DNA from: Phytophthora colocasiae
Lineage: Eukaryota; Oomycota; Peronosporomycetes; Peronosporales; Peronosporaceae
Assembly: GCA_018806915.1 (NCBI GenBank)
Contig: JAGKQI010000088.1
Location: 248,001 to 312,000, forward strand
Length of the DNA stretch: 64,000 nucleotides
Direction of reading: 5' to 3'
Below the pieces are notes generated by a model. That model was not told the origin of the DNA. It ran no database searches and saw only the letters and a program-made list of their open reading frames with translations. Positions 8,501-19,723 of the stretch are shown here, one piece after another. Position 1 is the first letter of the stretch, and the number at the start of each line of letters is the position of its first letter. The translations under genes and the position numbers were made by a program.

Positions 8501-11006
8501 AAACCATTTGCGCCCTGTTTTTCATTCGAAATTGTCTTCTTTTATCGAGCTTTGGTCTTCCCACTTTTCGAGCTTTCGGGTTCAACTTAATCTTCAATGC
8601 AGTAGAGTCGGCTTCAGCCTCTTCACCTTCATGCTCATCGAGACCTTCGTTGCCGTGATTAGTACCTTGTGGCGACGTACTCACTTTTGTGCGTTGGCGC
8701 ACGTTTCTCCATTGCTGAGTGACAAACTCCAACATAGACTCGAACTCGTCATTATCCTCGATATCTGCTAACTCCGAAGCGATTAAATGAGTTGCTCGTA
8801 CAGCTTCAGTGTACCTCTGCGCTTGAGTCCGCGTTCGCTTAACAGCTCCACCAACGGATGCGTCCCCGAAACGTTCGTAACAAAACTGTTTGACTTTGAC
8901 AAGTTCTCTTTGAGGATTCGTCCATCTACAAAGTAAAATAAAAATCCTGGTTATTTCCATGAAAAAACCTGGGAAATCCTGGACGAAACAAATAATCCTG
9001 GAAATCCATTGCAATATTCGAATCTCGTACCTCTCGTCAATCCGTATCCATGGAATGAGTGCGCCCGCAACAGAAATGCTCTTTCGATAGGCGATAACGT
9101 GGCGGCAAGGTAGCCGCATAGATAGGGAGAAGTCGCATGTACACCGCCAATCATCATCTCGTAATTGATAAGGCTTTAGGCCTTCTTGGACGTGTACACA
9201 ATGTAGATCCTGATCATCACGGACGAAATTATAGTCATCCTCACTGTCTAGAGCGCGAGCGTATTCCTTTTCCACGTGGCCTGCCACATACGGAGTTGTA
9301 AAGCGAAGTACATTAGCCATTTCATCGTCATAATTTGAGTTCACGAACTGCCCAATTCTAGCGTGGCGATATCCATATTCGTTCTCGACGCGACGGTCAA
9401 ATGCCACTAATGCCTTAATGCATTGAGACATTGCCATAGATCCATCCACTCCATCTTTTAACTTCCCGAAGAAGCTCTCCAAGCGATTGTTTGTGTGATT
9501 GCTGAAATGGGGAAGTTCAGCCCGGCGATACATAACCCAACGATCTTGGCAATCGTTCCAATTCTTCTCAAAATACGTAAAGAAACCAACGACACCAATT
9601 CTTTCGCATAACCCTTTTAAAGAAACATGTGCAGTCTCGTAGGAATCGCTGGAATCCGCGTAAACCATTCTGTGAATGCACGCGTCAATTTGGCCGGCGT
9701 CGTCCGACGAAATCTTACCGAACTCTGGCTTGGACCGCATTTCTTTGAGATATTTTATCACATGGAAGTGACAAATCAATACGCGAGCTTCAGGAAAGTG
9801 CTCCTCGAGCACACGAATCTCATTCATGTCTTTATCCACAATAATCACTCGAAGCAAATTTATCTTGGTAGGATGAGACCTTTGAAGTGGCTAATTGCTT
9901 TATCCATATGCCAGTCTCCATTCGCTTCCAATAGAGAATGCTGCACGACAGATCCTTCGCCGAACTCGTTCATACACATGAACGTAAGTAGTTGGTAGTT
10001 GTATCTGCAGTAAACATGAAAATAATCCTGTTAAATCCTGAAAAAATCCTGGTGAAATTCTGGATGATATAAATGAACGTACCGATTGGTCTTATGACTG
10101 CAGTCGACGAGAAGAAGTTCACTGAAGCGACTAAAGATCCGGCGCATGTGCGCAGTAGCCAAAGATATAACACCAGTCTCACCAACCGCAGTTTCAGCTA
10201 CAGAGGAAATATTCTCCTTGTCAGTTGCGGCAAAGCTTGCCAGTTCGCGCGCAGTGGCTTCATTATCATCACCGCCGACAAGAGAGGCCGAATGAGCACG
10301 GACCAAGTTATCCACATCAACTTGGAGTACATTTTGGTCGTGCTCCAGTAAATAATCGTAGATTCTGGACCTCTTAGCACCGACAGCCAGCATTCCATCC
10401 ACCCGAGCACTCACTAAAGCGCTATCCACACCACGAGACGACGGATATGTAGCAAAAGCGCGCGCAGAAACTTGGTGGTTGTGAACGAAATGACCATTTT
10501 TCACTTCCAACTCCTTTTTCTTGACATTCCACTGCACGACAAACCGAAACGGACAATCCGTTAGTCGGATGTGTTGACGAGGCCGGCTTCCTTCGCTCCG
10601 AGACTTGCGCTTCCGCCAACCATGCGTACATATGTACGTCCGCTGGTACGGTTCAATCTCGTGGAATTAGTTGTGAAGCGTCCGCACCTTTCTTCGTGCG
10701 CAACAATCGCTTGTTTCTCTCCACTCGAGACATAGTCTCTTTCACAGGCAGCACTTGTAACGTGCGCTCACAGTAGCCAGTAAAATAGCTGAGCCACGCC
10801 TCCCAACTGGCGTGATACACATCAGGACCTTCCACAGCCACCATTACTGCACCATGTGAATCGCGCACCTCCTCTACGGAGTCATCTGAATCATCATCTG
10901 GTTGCCCGGCATCATCTTCATCGTCACTTTCGCCTAATTCCTCTTCGGAAACATCACCACCGGTCAATTCATCCATTGTTTCATACACTACGCGCACAGT
11001 AACCAC
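8499..11006 (-). pseudogene. MULE transposase with FAR1-like and SWIM zinc motifs, frameshifted
   Basis: Transposase gene of the MULE, read from about 11006. After an acidic N-terminus comes a FAR1/WRKY-like zinc region (YICTHGW...DCPFRF...HNH), then the MULE catalytic domain (LLVDCSHKTNRY, GDWHMDKAISHF, RVIIVDKD, CHFHVIKYL) and a SWIM finger (CTCDFSLSMRLPCRH). Two introns are clear: 10005-10082 (78 bp, GT-AG, joining exactly at the DCSHKTNRY motif) and 8926-9030 (105 bp, GT-AG, in frame and without stops, so it can be read through). Single-base frame changes occur near 10668 and at 9881-9883 (short A run on the coding strand), so the gene as written cannot give a full protein. A third frame change at 8518-8522 separates it from the Ulp1 part. 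Confidence 0.85.
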
Positions 11007-11303
11007 GTATTAGCCACCTCTATCCTCTAAATCAATTGTATCGCAAATGAACTCTGCACGCACCATCGCTAGTCGCACCAGGAGCGTCTGCTGCACGTCC
11101 GCTCCGCGTAGTCATGCCCATCGCACTGCGCCGTGGCCTCTCGTCCTCGCGGTCAAAGCTGAAATGGTTAGGAAAACTACTTCGGAAATAAACGAAAGAA
11201 AACTACTTCGGAAAAAAACGAATATTACGTAAAAATCCTGGATGTATACAGGACAGAATCGTGAGTGTTTCCAGAATTATAATACTGGACTCCAACGGTT
11301 GCG

Positions 11304-11312
11304 TTGAATTTT
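11304..11312. repeat. Target-site duplication of the MULE, right copy
   Basis: TTGAATTTT, identical to 6861-6869, directly outside the right terminal repeat. Confidence 0.9.
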
Positions 11313-11438
11313 TGCCACCATCCGGATGAGGCATCCGATTTTGCGATATCCTTGATAAGATAAAGTAAGTTACCAGTATTGGGGCGTGCTATCTACTGTA
11401 CCAGCATCAGAGTTCCACACGAAAGGGGCCAAGCTGGA

Positions 11439-12240
11439 ATGTTGTTCGCTCTGGAAGCCGAGATCATCTCGCAGTTTCTGAGTTCGTACGACTTTTCCGA
11501 ATTGCCTTCGGCCCTTTTCAGTGTGGAGGCTTCCAGCGATTTCAGGAGTGAGAAACCAGCGACTGGAGCTCGACACAAAGTGTATCGGAAACGCTGTCGA
11601 GCGGAACAAGTGATCAACGAGCTAAACTTGAGACTGGAGATGGAACCTCAAAGACAATTGTCAATGTGGGGCTGGCGAATGGTTTCATCGTGTCATTTGG
11701 CTGCTCGACTCATGTCGGAGGAACGTCAACGGCGCTTGTACGCTACAGTGTCAGCTCAGTCCGCTTTAATTCACCAGTATCAAGGTTTAATAAGCGTATT
11801 GTTTGGCCAGCTTTAAACAAGCGTGCTGTACTGTTGTTCGCTCTATAGATCTCCACAAGAAGAGCGATCAGCTGACGTACGACGGAATGGAGCGTGAGAC
11901 TACTCGTGCGTACAAGTTCCGAGTAAGTACACGTCTTGAGTCTGGACAGGAAGCCTCAGTGCTGCTGCGTGTCCTCAATTGCCATTATCGCGAAGAGCAT
12001 CGAATGGTCACAGTATGGCGAGCGTTTGCTGAAGGAGAAGGAGCGATGCATGCAGATGAGATTGGGTGGGCAGTACCTCGATGATGGGTCGAGTTTAATG
12101 CGAAGGTTTGCTCGATACGTGCCGATGAACTTTAACAGCTTGAGTGCGGGAGATGAAGCGTTGACCAAGCTGTTTAGCAAGATGGTGATTGATGCAAGCA
12201 CGCAAAACTCGGAAGATGTAAGCTGTTGTTACATGGGAAG
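11439..12240 (+). pseudogene. bZIP-like/START-like family copy, broken
   Basis: From the ATG at 11439 the frame codes for the family N-terminus (EAEIISQFLSSYDFSELP), the basic region (KVYRKRCRAEQ) and coiled coil, and stops near 11816 after HQYQGLISVLFGQL. The central linker is mostly missing. The START-like part resumes in another frame (YKFRVSTRLESGQEASVLL...VVWRAFAEGEG equivalent) and is cut by a small deletion before MHADE, after which the reading moves again (VPMNFNSLSAGDEALTKLF). It is closest to the intact neighbour at 12504-13598 in motif content, so it may be a decayed tandem duplicate. Bases 12241-12503 hold the leader of that neighbour. Confidence 0.8.
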
Positions 12241-12503
12241 TACTACCGGTAGGGGTTCGGTAGTTTCGTTTTACTTAACAATGTACACTGTACATGTGCA
12301 GTGAAGTAGCACTGCTTCTTTAAAGCTACGTCACACGTTTCCAACACAAAACGTATGGATTCAGTCATCAAACGTGTCGAAATTCAGTACGGTAAGGGAA
12401 ACTCGGCTTATCTGTGTCCCGCATCATCCGGTTTGTCGTTATCACAATGGCAAAAAGCTGATAAACTGCCATTCTCGAATTGCCAACCATTGAGTCAGAC
12501 TTG

Positions 12504-13598
12504 ATGCTGAAGTCCGTGAACACCAACCTTTTCTTTGAGGTGGAAGATTTTCTTCACCAATTCGACATCTCCACTCTTCAAGATATGCGTACTACCAGCT
12601 CAACACCCGCGAAATCCGTCAGCATTGAGTCGTATAAACGGCATCGAGTGTATCGGAAACGACGACGAGCAGAACGCGAAAGACTAGAGCAAGAGGTCGA
12701 AGAACTCAAGGTGAAGCTGGCTACAGAACCAAAGAGACAATTGGCTCTAGCAGCTTGGAAAACGGTCTCATTGTGTCAATTGGAAGCGCGGCTAGTCTCC
12801 GAAGAGCGACAGCGTCGATTACGTGCCGCAATATCCGCTCAAGAAGCATTAATCCGACAATATCAAGGGGTAATCGTAGGAGAACCCGTTCAAGAAACCA
12901 CTTTCAACAGCTCTGGATTTAAGCACGAAATGATTCGTGTTGAATCGTTCGATACAGCGTTTTACCAGGCTTCAGCAGCGACGTTTGACGCTGTTTACTC
13001 TCAAGTAGACGAGGTTTTTCGAGAAATTCACCTGGATCCAACGGACGAACAGTGTGGTATGTCCATCAAAGAAGGAACCGATTCGAGTGGGAAAAGTTAT
13101 TCCCAATTCACAGACAAAAGAAATATCCCCTATACCTTCGAGCAGACAAGTGGGTTCTTAACACGTACATTGGCAGCGCATCAAGAAAAGGATCAACAGA
13201 CTTGCGATGGAATTCAAGAACCAGACAACACCGTTTGCATCAAATTCCGTGTAAGTACGAAACTGAAAACTGGCGAAAATGCTTCGGTCTTGCTGCGCGT
13301 GATGAACCGAAGATACCGAGAAGAGAATCGGATTGTGGTGGTGTGGCGAGCTTTTGCTGAGGGCGAAGGAGCGTTCTCGGGAATGCATGCGGACGAAACT
13401 GGGTGGGGAGTTTTAACTCCCTCAACTACCAGTAAGGAGAATAGTATTTTGCGACTGTATGCACGATATGTGCCATTAAATGTTTGTATCGGAGGAAGTG
13501 AGCTTGCAGAGAAGAGATTCACCGGGCTGATAGTGGAAGCAAGCACTCAGAACTCGGAAGAAATTGCCTGTAGTCTTGAAAAGTTAGCAATTAGTTAA
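12504..13598 (+). CDS. bZIP-like basic/coiled-coil protein with START-like domain
   Basis: 364 residues from the ATG at 12504. Domain order: a short hydrophobic-acidic N-terminal motif (FFEVEDFLHQFDISTL), a strongly basic segment followed by heptad-like Leu spacing (YRKRRRAERERLEQEVEELKV, about residues 55-80), a helical middle (LVSEERQRRLRAAISAQEAL), a conserved FDAVYSQVDEVF segment, and a C-terminal domain (FRVSTKLKTGENASVLLRV to the end) with the VVVWRAFAEGEG and GMHADETGWG motifs. The layout suggests a DNA-binding bZIP-like protein whose C-terminal START/helix-grip fold might bind a lipid-like ligand. That function is inference; relatives are very numerous in Phytophthora. A CATTCTCGAATT initiator-like sequence lies about 35 bp upstream. 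The frame is intact. Confidence 0.75.
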   Translation: MLKSVNTNLFFEVEDFLHQFDISTLQDMRTTSSTPAKSVSIESYKRHRVYRKRRRAERERLEQEVEELKVKLATEPKRQLALAAWKTVSLCQLEARLVSEERQRRLRAAISAQEALIRQYQGVIVGEPVQETTFNSSGFKHEMIRVESFDTAFYQASAATFDAVYSQVDEVFREIHLDPTDEQCGMSIKEGTDSSGKSYSQFTDKRNIPYTFEQTSGFLTRTLAAHQEKDQQTCDGIQEPDNTVCIKFRVSTKLKTGENASVLLRVMNRRYREENRIVVVWRAFAEGEGAFSGMHADETGWGVLTPSTTSKENSILRLYARYVPLNVCIGGSELAEKRFTGLIVEASTQNSEEIACSLEKLAIS

Positions 13599-13619
13599 CG
13601 AACTATGCCTTATTCCAGA

Positions 13620-14432
13620 ATAATTTCTTGAATCCACCGATGATTTTGAAGGCATTGAAGGCCCGTTCGTACAACATTTGGTTGATAAATCAACTCGTAG
13701 CGGGTGTACATACCGCTGTATCATTCATTTGCGTGGGGATATAACACATACCGTCTTGTGTTGTGGTTTCAGATGGTAATTTGACTGCTCAACGTGAATT
13801 CCGAAATTCCCTCTCCTTCTGCATCGTTGAGTAACATATCGTTGCAAAATTGGAACGCTATTGTGCTACTAGGATTCCCTCACTCCATCGAAAAAGTGGC
13901 AGGATTTACGATGAGAGCTCAATCACTCTCTAAGGTGCCCTACAAGCCGCTCTGAAATCGGATGTCACTTTATCTCGACTTTTAAGCTCGAAGAAACCTT
14001 GCTTCTGTATGTCTACCTCTCCTCCTTGCATTCGCGACAGTCAACTGAGTCTTCATTGTATTTCTGAATATTGTGTTGGTTTGAGCGTAAATGACATCCA
14101 ACTTCTTCGTGTACATTCGGTATAAATCCAAATCGAGCATCTTAGACTCGAAAATATCGTGAGGACCGATGATTTTCTGGATTTCCTTGATCAAAGTGGA
14201 CTGTGCCGAAACCAAGAGGTGCAAGTGAGTTCGCTAAGCTTCGGCTTTTAATTGTCGAAAAGCTACTGTTCTCCAAGCTGATGCCGTCAGAAATTTCGTA
14301 TGCTTGGTGCTCAACAGTTCCGCCAGTTCTTGGGCTTGTCGCTCGAGGCATTGGCACTCAGTTTGTTGATCTTTTGCAGTATTTCAGGAAGCACAGCACT
14401 CGTTGACTCTGGGTAGTTTTTTTATCGGTCTT
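13620..14432 (-). pseudogene. bZIP-like/START-like family relic cut by the gypsy element
   Basis: Decayed minus-strand copy. The clearest piece (13982-14224) carries the family middle region (LVSAQSTLIKEIQKII, YTKKLDVIYAQTNTIFRN). Upstream to 14432 the coiled-coil region (LERQAQELAELLSTK) is recognisable in changing frames. Downstream to about 13680 there are weak traces of the START-like part. The Ty3/gypsy element is inserted at 14432, where its 5-bp duplication begins, and I could not find the missing N-terminus on the far side. This entry also accounts for the stretch 13599-13980, in which nothing else is visible. Confidence 0.65.
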
Positions 14433-14825
14433 TGTAGTAGGTCGCACTTGAAAAACTCTAACACCGGTAGAGGAAGCTGGCACTTCCTTCAGTTGTCTAG
14501 CCGAGTGTATTGTAGTTGTCGACTTGATCGTAAATGTAAAAGTGAACTAGGAAAACATGCATGTCGAATCGCTACACTACATCGCCGCCACCAGCGTCCT
14601 AGTGGGGCGTTCTGCTCGGCCACGGCAGGTGTTCACAACTTCAACGCTTACCAGCCTGAGTACAGGCTTCTATAACAGCTTTAATGCCAACTCAGCCACT
14701 ATTTGCTATCAGCAGGCATTCCAAGTGCAGGTCAGCCACAGCACTGTAGCTGCCTTCAAGCACATGTTGTACTCGACTGCAATACGGTGGTCATGGTTGG
14801 GCTTTTAAAGCCGCCATCCACTACA
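14433..14825 (-). repeat. 3' LTR of the gypsy element
   Basis: 393 bp, TG...CA termini, differing at one visible position from the 5' LTR at 19724-20116. Short open frames inside it are copied in the other LTR and are not genes. Confidence 0.95.
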
Positions 14826-15106
14826 GTCCCCTCTTAAGCCCAATCTGACCACTCGGTACATTAGGCTTGTACTTTTTGTATTACAAATACTCACTAGTTG
14901 TGAGTCACCACACGGTCATGACGATGTCATGATGACACATCAAATTGTACACACTATGTTACCAACTTCAACACGTTGCAGTTGGAACAAACTGACCATG
15001 CAAATCCTCCAGGAAATGACCAGGACAATCACTGTATGAAGGGAAAACCTTTATTTAGTGACTGACAGACCACTCTGTGAAGGGGTATACATGTATACAC
15101 TAAAGC

Positions 15107-18100
15107 TTAACGTCTCTTTCCTGACGTTTCTAACGCTTTGAGGTTTTGCTCAAGCTTTGAGTCTTTTGATCTAGTAACATACTCCTGTACTAACGTCCTC
15201 ACGTCTTTGTACAGAGTAGCTAGAGGCTCCCACGAGTCTTCTATCGCTTCCAATCCGTGCCACCCGACTCGAATTTCGTAGCAACGGCTCCTGTTGTTCC
15301 AGCGATGGTGCATCAGCTCTCGCACTCGCAACATGATACCCTGGGAAGCGACGTGTTCTAGGAGCTCTTCCGTTACTTCCAGGTCTTTGTCGGCAAAGAA
15401 CTTCAACCGAGAGGCGTGTACATCCGCTTTTGCTCCAGTCACGAGGTGTTTCACCTTGAAGACGTTGTACGGTTGTGCCTCCGTGACTACGTAGGGTCCA
15501 ATCCAGGTGACGTGCAATTTGTTCTGCCCTTTCTCATCCACCCTTGATCGCAGTACGTAGTCACCCACGCTGAAATTCACCAAGTTGTCGCCTCGCTCTC
15601 TTTTCTTGTTAAGTAGAGTCTGCTTGAGTCTGGCGTCCGCCACTGCTTTGTGCATGTCTTGTATACTAGCACGTAGTTGGGCAAGGTTCGACTCGATCTC
15701 GGCGGAGGTTCGGGTCGGTTGTACACTCGGAGTCATCTCAGGTCCCAAGTATATAGCCTGAAGCGGCGATGGTGGCTCTAACCCAGTAAACAGCTCACCC
15801 GGAGTCTTTCCTGCCAGTGAAGGCACGGCCGTGTGATTTAGACTGGCTTGGACAATGGGAATTAGCCGCGGCCAGTCTCTGTGGTTGAGTTTGTAGTCCA
15901 GTATAAGCACTCGTAAGACTTGCAGGATATCTCGGTTTACACGCTCCACTGACCCGTTAATCCATGGGCTGTAGGTGGGGGAGAATATCTGCTTGCACTT
16001 CATTCTGGTACACAACTCTTCGATCACTTCGTTCTTGAAATGGGTCCCTTGGTCACTGATCCAATCTCGAGGAATCCCAAATCTGCTGTGCCAGTCCATG
16101 AGTGCGTCAGCTGCTACTTCACTTGTAGGTGTTTCACATTTGACCAGCTCACAATAATGACTAGTATCGTCCTTTAGCACTAGTAGGTACTGTAGGTCAC
16201 CATAGGCCTCGCCTAGGTAAAGGAAATCCCAGTGCAGTGCTTGGTTCCTTTCTTGGCAGCGGTATGTTTCACTCCATGGCCTTGGGACTGCCTTCCCCCC
16301 TTTCACATGATGGCATAGGAGGCAGCTTGCCAGAAACCTGTCCACACAGGGACGAAAGTGGGGAATGTGGAATACGCGGCCGATGTGTGCCAGCATGGCG
16401 TCCTTGCCTCGATGCCCTTGGGGTCCACAGTGGGCAATGATACACACGTTGGAGCAGTTCTTTAGCTCCAGTGGGGATCCACAGCTTGTTATCCTTCCGG
16501 TATACCCCGTCTCCACCTTCTGTACAACGCTTCCGGTCCGATTTTAACCCGAATTTGCTCTGAGCTCGGGCGATGTCTTCGAGAGTAGGCCACACAAAGT
16601 CTCCATCATCTAGAGGTCTGAGAAGTAGTCGGCCAGTATCTTCTTGGCTACGGGTCGTCACTCTGCGTACACTTGGTGTGGCTGGCAATCGAGCCCACCG
16701 TGATACCATATCTGCCCAGACATTCTCTTCTCCTGCTATGTGGTGAATCTCGTAGCGGAATTCACCGAGTCTGAGCGCCCACCTCAGAAGCTTCCCTCGG
16801 ATATGTTTTTTAACAGTCTCGTCAGGAGCGAAAACATGAATCAAATTCCTGTGATCACAGTATAAGCGAAATCCTGTCGGCCTCAGTAGAAGGTGTGACA
16901 GCTTGTCACATGCTGCCACAATAGCAAAAGCTTCTTTTTCAATCACGCTCCAGTTTTCCTGAGAGCCCGTGAATGTACCACTCAGACATTGGAGTAGTCG
17001 ATGCTGTTGGTCAGCAATAGCTTCACCTTCTTTCCAATCAGGAATATCGGTCACAATGACAGACCAGCCAACGTCCGATGCATCTGTGAACACAGAGAGA
17101 ACACCCTCAGGACTCGGGTGAGCGAGAAGTGCTGCTGATGCCAGGCAGTCCTTGACACGCGAGAAAGCTGCCTGTTCCTCGGTTGTGAACGTTACTGCAA
17201 TCTTGTTTGCAGCACGTTTCGTTCTCTTTCCAGCCCCTAACGCTAGGTCTAGACGCTGTTGCAGGGTTTTCACATGGATGGCATAGCTAATCAAACTATC
17301 ACGCATCCAATTGCAAGCGCACAGAAATTGCTGGAGCTCTCCAGCGGTTGTTGGTAGTGGCATCTCCCTCAGGGTTTTAATCCGGTCCGGATCGTGTTTG
17401 ACTCCTTCCCCATTAATTATCTTCCCACACCATTTCACCGAGCGCTGAAACAAACTCGACTTTGCAGCACTTAGCTTCAGGCCAAAATCGTTCATGAGCG
17501 AAAAAAGTTCCTCCAGTTTCTCCAAATAGGTATCCACAGTCGCAGCGTAAAGCAAAAGATCATCTATCCAAATCAGGAGATGTTTGTAGAGCAACTTCTT
17601 GAAACAAGTTTCCATCGTGACTTGGAAATGTAGTGCAGCATCACAACATCCTTGTGGGACCCGTGTTGGAGTGAAAACTTTGGCGTCAGTCATGTAGCTT
17701 AGGATCTCCTGACAGGCTTTCGCAAGTGGCAATTGCCAAAAGCCTTTTATGAAGTCAAAAGACCAAAGAACTCCATGTCTCGGACGTGCTCCGTTATCAC
17801 TTGAAGTACTGGCATCACGCCTGCAATCGGTTCTGTCAAAGCATTGACAGGCCGGTAGTCGTTCGTTTGTCTGTAGTCTTCTTTTCCTGGCTTACGAACC
17901 GGCAGCGCTGGACATGCCCATCGGCTGGATGGATTCTCGAATACCCAGCCGAGTCGCACCAGATCTTCATTAAACTCCTTTAGGAATTTCCTCAGATGGG
18001 GTGGATACTGCCTTGGTTTACAACGATACGGTGTTGCACCCTTCTTCAGTCGAATATCTAGTGGCGGCACTTTTGCAGGTGGATCTGGCCCCAATCGAAG

Positions 18101-18676
18101 TCGCCAAATGTCATACATGAACACTATGGTACGTAGCTTATCCTCCTTGTCGGGTGGGAAACCATTCTCAATTGCCTTGCTAATCATTGTCTCCACTGCT
18201 TGTCGTACCTCCTCATCCGGTACACAACCGATCCAGGTCTCGTCAGTGGAAGCAGTCAGATCATCGTCCTCTGATTTGCTTTGGCGTGCTAGCTGTTCAA
18301 GTTGCCGGTCAATGCTGATACCTAAATCATCCAGTATATCCTCACCGAGGATGAACTCATCTTCATCTTCCTCGATGACCAGCACGTCAAACGGTTTCAC
18401 AGGCCTCACTGGTCCAGCCGCTGTATGCAACAGGATGTGCATATTCACTGTTCGATCAGCAGTCAGCTCGTGTTTGCCAACTGTCTGACATGTAATAGCA
18501 CGCTTCAGCTTGGTAGTTTGCACGAGACTACCTAACTCGCGAAGCTCCTTCAGCTTCCGAGCACTTATGATGCTCATCTCAGCCCCAGAATCAGCGCAGT
18601 AGGGCATGGGCAACCTCCCGTCCAGCACTATGGTGTTATCATGCTTTGAGAGGCAGTCCCGGATGCGCTTTAATTT
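15107..18676 (-). pseudogene. Gypsy Pol (protease, RT, RNase H, integrase, chromodomain), frameshifted
   Basis: Domains in order: aspartic protease with YCADSGAEMSIIS; reverse transcriptase starting at LDIRLKKGATPYRC and with the catalytic WIDDLLLY motif; RNase H with FTDASDVGWSV; integrase with an HHCC zinc finger (CVDRFLASCLLCHHV) and catalytic core (HWDFLY, DQGTHFKNE, PTYSPWINGSVERVNRD); and a C-terminal chromodomain-like segment (VGWHGLEAIEDSWEPL). Two indels break it: a missing base in a T run on the coding strand at 17757-17760 within RT, and a two-base loss in a TG/GT repeat at 16442-16447 before integrase. Otherwise all catalytic motifs are kept, consistent with very recent inactivation or assembly errors. 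Confidence 0.9.
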
Positions 18677-19696
18677 TCACGCATCGCGCCCTGTCTGCTT
18701 CAGCCCTTTGTTCTGGTTGCGCCGTTCATGCATTTGGCGAAGCAGCTCCTTCTTCTCATCGCCAGAGGCTTCCTTGCAGTGGATAAGCCAATGGTCACCT
18801 TTGCATTTTAGACATCCACCAGTCGGAGGGGTAGTGTCTCTTTTTTCGGGTTTCCTCTGTCCTTGGTTAACCCTTGAACCGTTATTCTTCGCAGTAGACT
18901 TGTCACCACGTTCTATCTTGCGGTACTTTGTACGTTGTTGGCTGTTAATACTTTCAGACTGGTTATCCTTTCGCCTTGTCTCAGAAGTATCCTTGCCGCG
19001 GGAGCGCTTACGACGTTGAAAATCTCTGTCTTGATCAAGAGCTTTCTCCAAGATGAGCCTAAACAGCTCTTTTTCGTCCTCCTTGGCCGCCCGGTTCTGA
19101 TACTTCAGGATGGCAGCAACTTCATCGCGGAGACTGCGTGGCTCTAGCGAATCCACCAGCAATTTGCACTTCAATCGGGGCCCTTCCTTTCCAGTGAAAA
19201 ACCCTTGCCAACCTTGTTCATCGATGAACTCACGGCTCCTGACAAAATATTGCATCACCCGCTCTCGTACATCTGACTCTCGCATATCCATGACGACGTT
19301 CTCCTTGAACAAAGCAGCTACGTCGGGCACGGATTTGTTTTTGATGGAGGAAATGATCTCATCAATCTTTTTCAAGATGAAATCGTCGGTGACGTCAGCA
19401 ACATTGATTTCCCACTCAAAGTCGCACCAGGCAGCAAGGAGCCTCGAGTCGAATGATTTCTTAACGCTCACGAGGATTTCTGCCATTTTGTCTGAATCGT
19501 TCTTGCAGCGCATCGCTACCTCGTCTTCATATTCACTCCGCAGTTTTCTCCATTGCACGAGCGCTGCATGGGACGTGCTCTTGAGTTGCGGTGCTGCGAG
19601 GGGCATGAACAGTGCCATTGGCACTGTAGACGAGTCATCCGTTGGTGTACTGGAAGGTACACTTGCCGTCAGGTTGTTCCTCGTAGATCTTGTCAT
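18677..19696 (-). CDS. Gypsy Gag-like protein
   Basis: Start chosen at the ATG 19696, 28 bp inside the 5' LTR, because the longer frame would begin within the LTR. About 339 residues. The capsid-like middle is helical (FKENVVMDMRESDVRERVMQ; EGPRLKCKLLVDSLEPRSLR). The C-terminal basic region precedes one zinc knuckle, CLKCKGDHWLIHC, with CX2CX3HX4C spacing, one residue shorter than the canonical knuckle. The stop is a single TGA at 18677-18679; the protease-reverse transcriptase region follows in the same frame, so a Gag-Pol protein could arise by stop readthrough. Confidence 0.85.
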   Translation of the reverse strand: MTRSTRNNLTASVPSSTPTDDSSTVPMALFMPLAAPQLKSTSHAALVQWRKLRSEYEDEVAMRCKNDSDKMAEILVSVKKSFDSRLLAAWCDFEWEINVADVTDDFILKKIDEIISSIKNKSVPDVAALFKENVVMDMRESDVRERVMQYFVRSREFIDEQGWQGFFTGKEGPRLKCKLLVDSLEPRSLRDEVAAILKYQNRAAKEDEKELFRLILEKALDQDRDFQRRKRSRGKDTSETRRKDNQSESINSQQRTKYRKIERGDKSTAKNNGSRVNQGQRKPEKRDTTPPTGGCLKCKGDHWLIHCKEASGDEKKELLRQMHERRNQNKGLKQTGRDA

Positions 19697-19723
19697 TTTG
19701 ACCTTGATCACTAAAGAATTCTT

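Larger units (their letters stand above)
6870..11303 (-). mobile_element. Complete MULE (Mutator-like) transposon
   Basis: Both ends are visible. The left end reads GGCAGGTGTTGGAGTCCAG and the right end, on the opposite strand, CGCAACCGTTGGAGTCCAG; the similarity continues to about 37 bp with about six mismatches. The element is flanked by a perfect 9-bp direct repeat TTGAATTTT (6861-6869 and 11304-11312), the duplication length expected for Mutator-like elements. Inside is one minus-strand gene coding for a transposase with a SWIM finger and a Ulp1-type protease domain. Palindromes with the core CAGGATTAATCCTG lie near the left end and the same half-motif recurs near the right end and in both introns. 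The ends look young, but the gene carries several frameshifts. Confidence 0.93.

Noticed and set aside
8926..9030. Reading the in-frame 105-bp segment as coding
   Set aside because: It has clean GT-AG ends, interrupts a conserved protein segment and carries the intron-specific motif, so it is better called an intron.
14557..14808. 83-codon frame, repeated identically at 19848-20099
   Set aside because: Lies inside both LTRs, duplicated with them; no coding motif.
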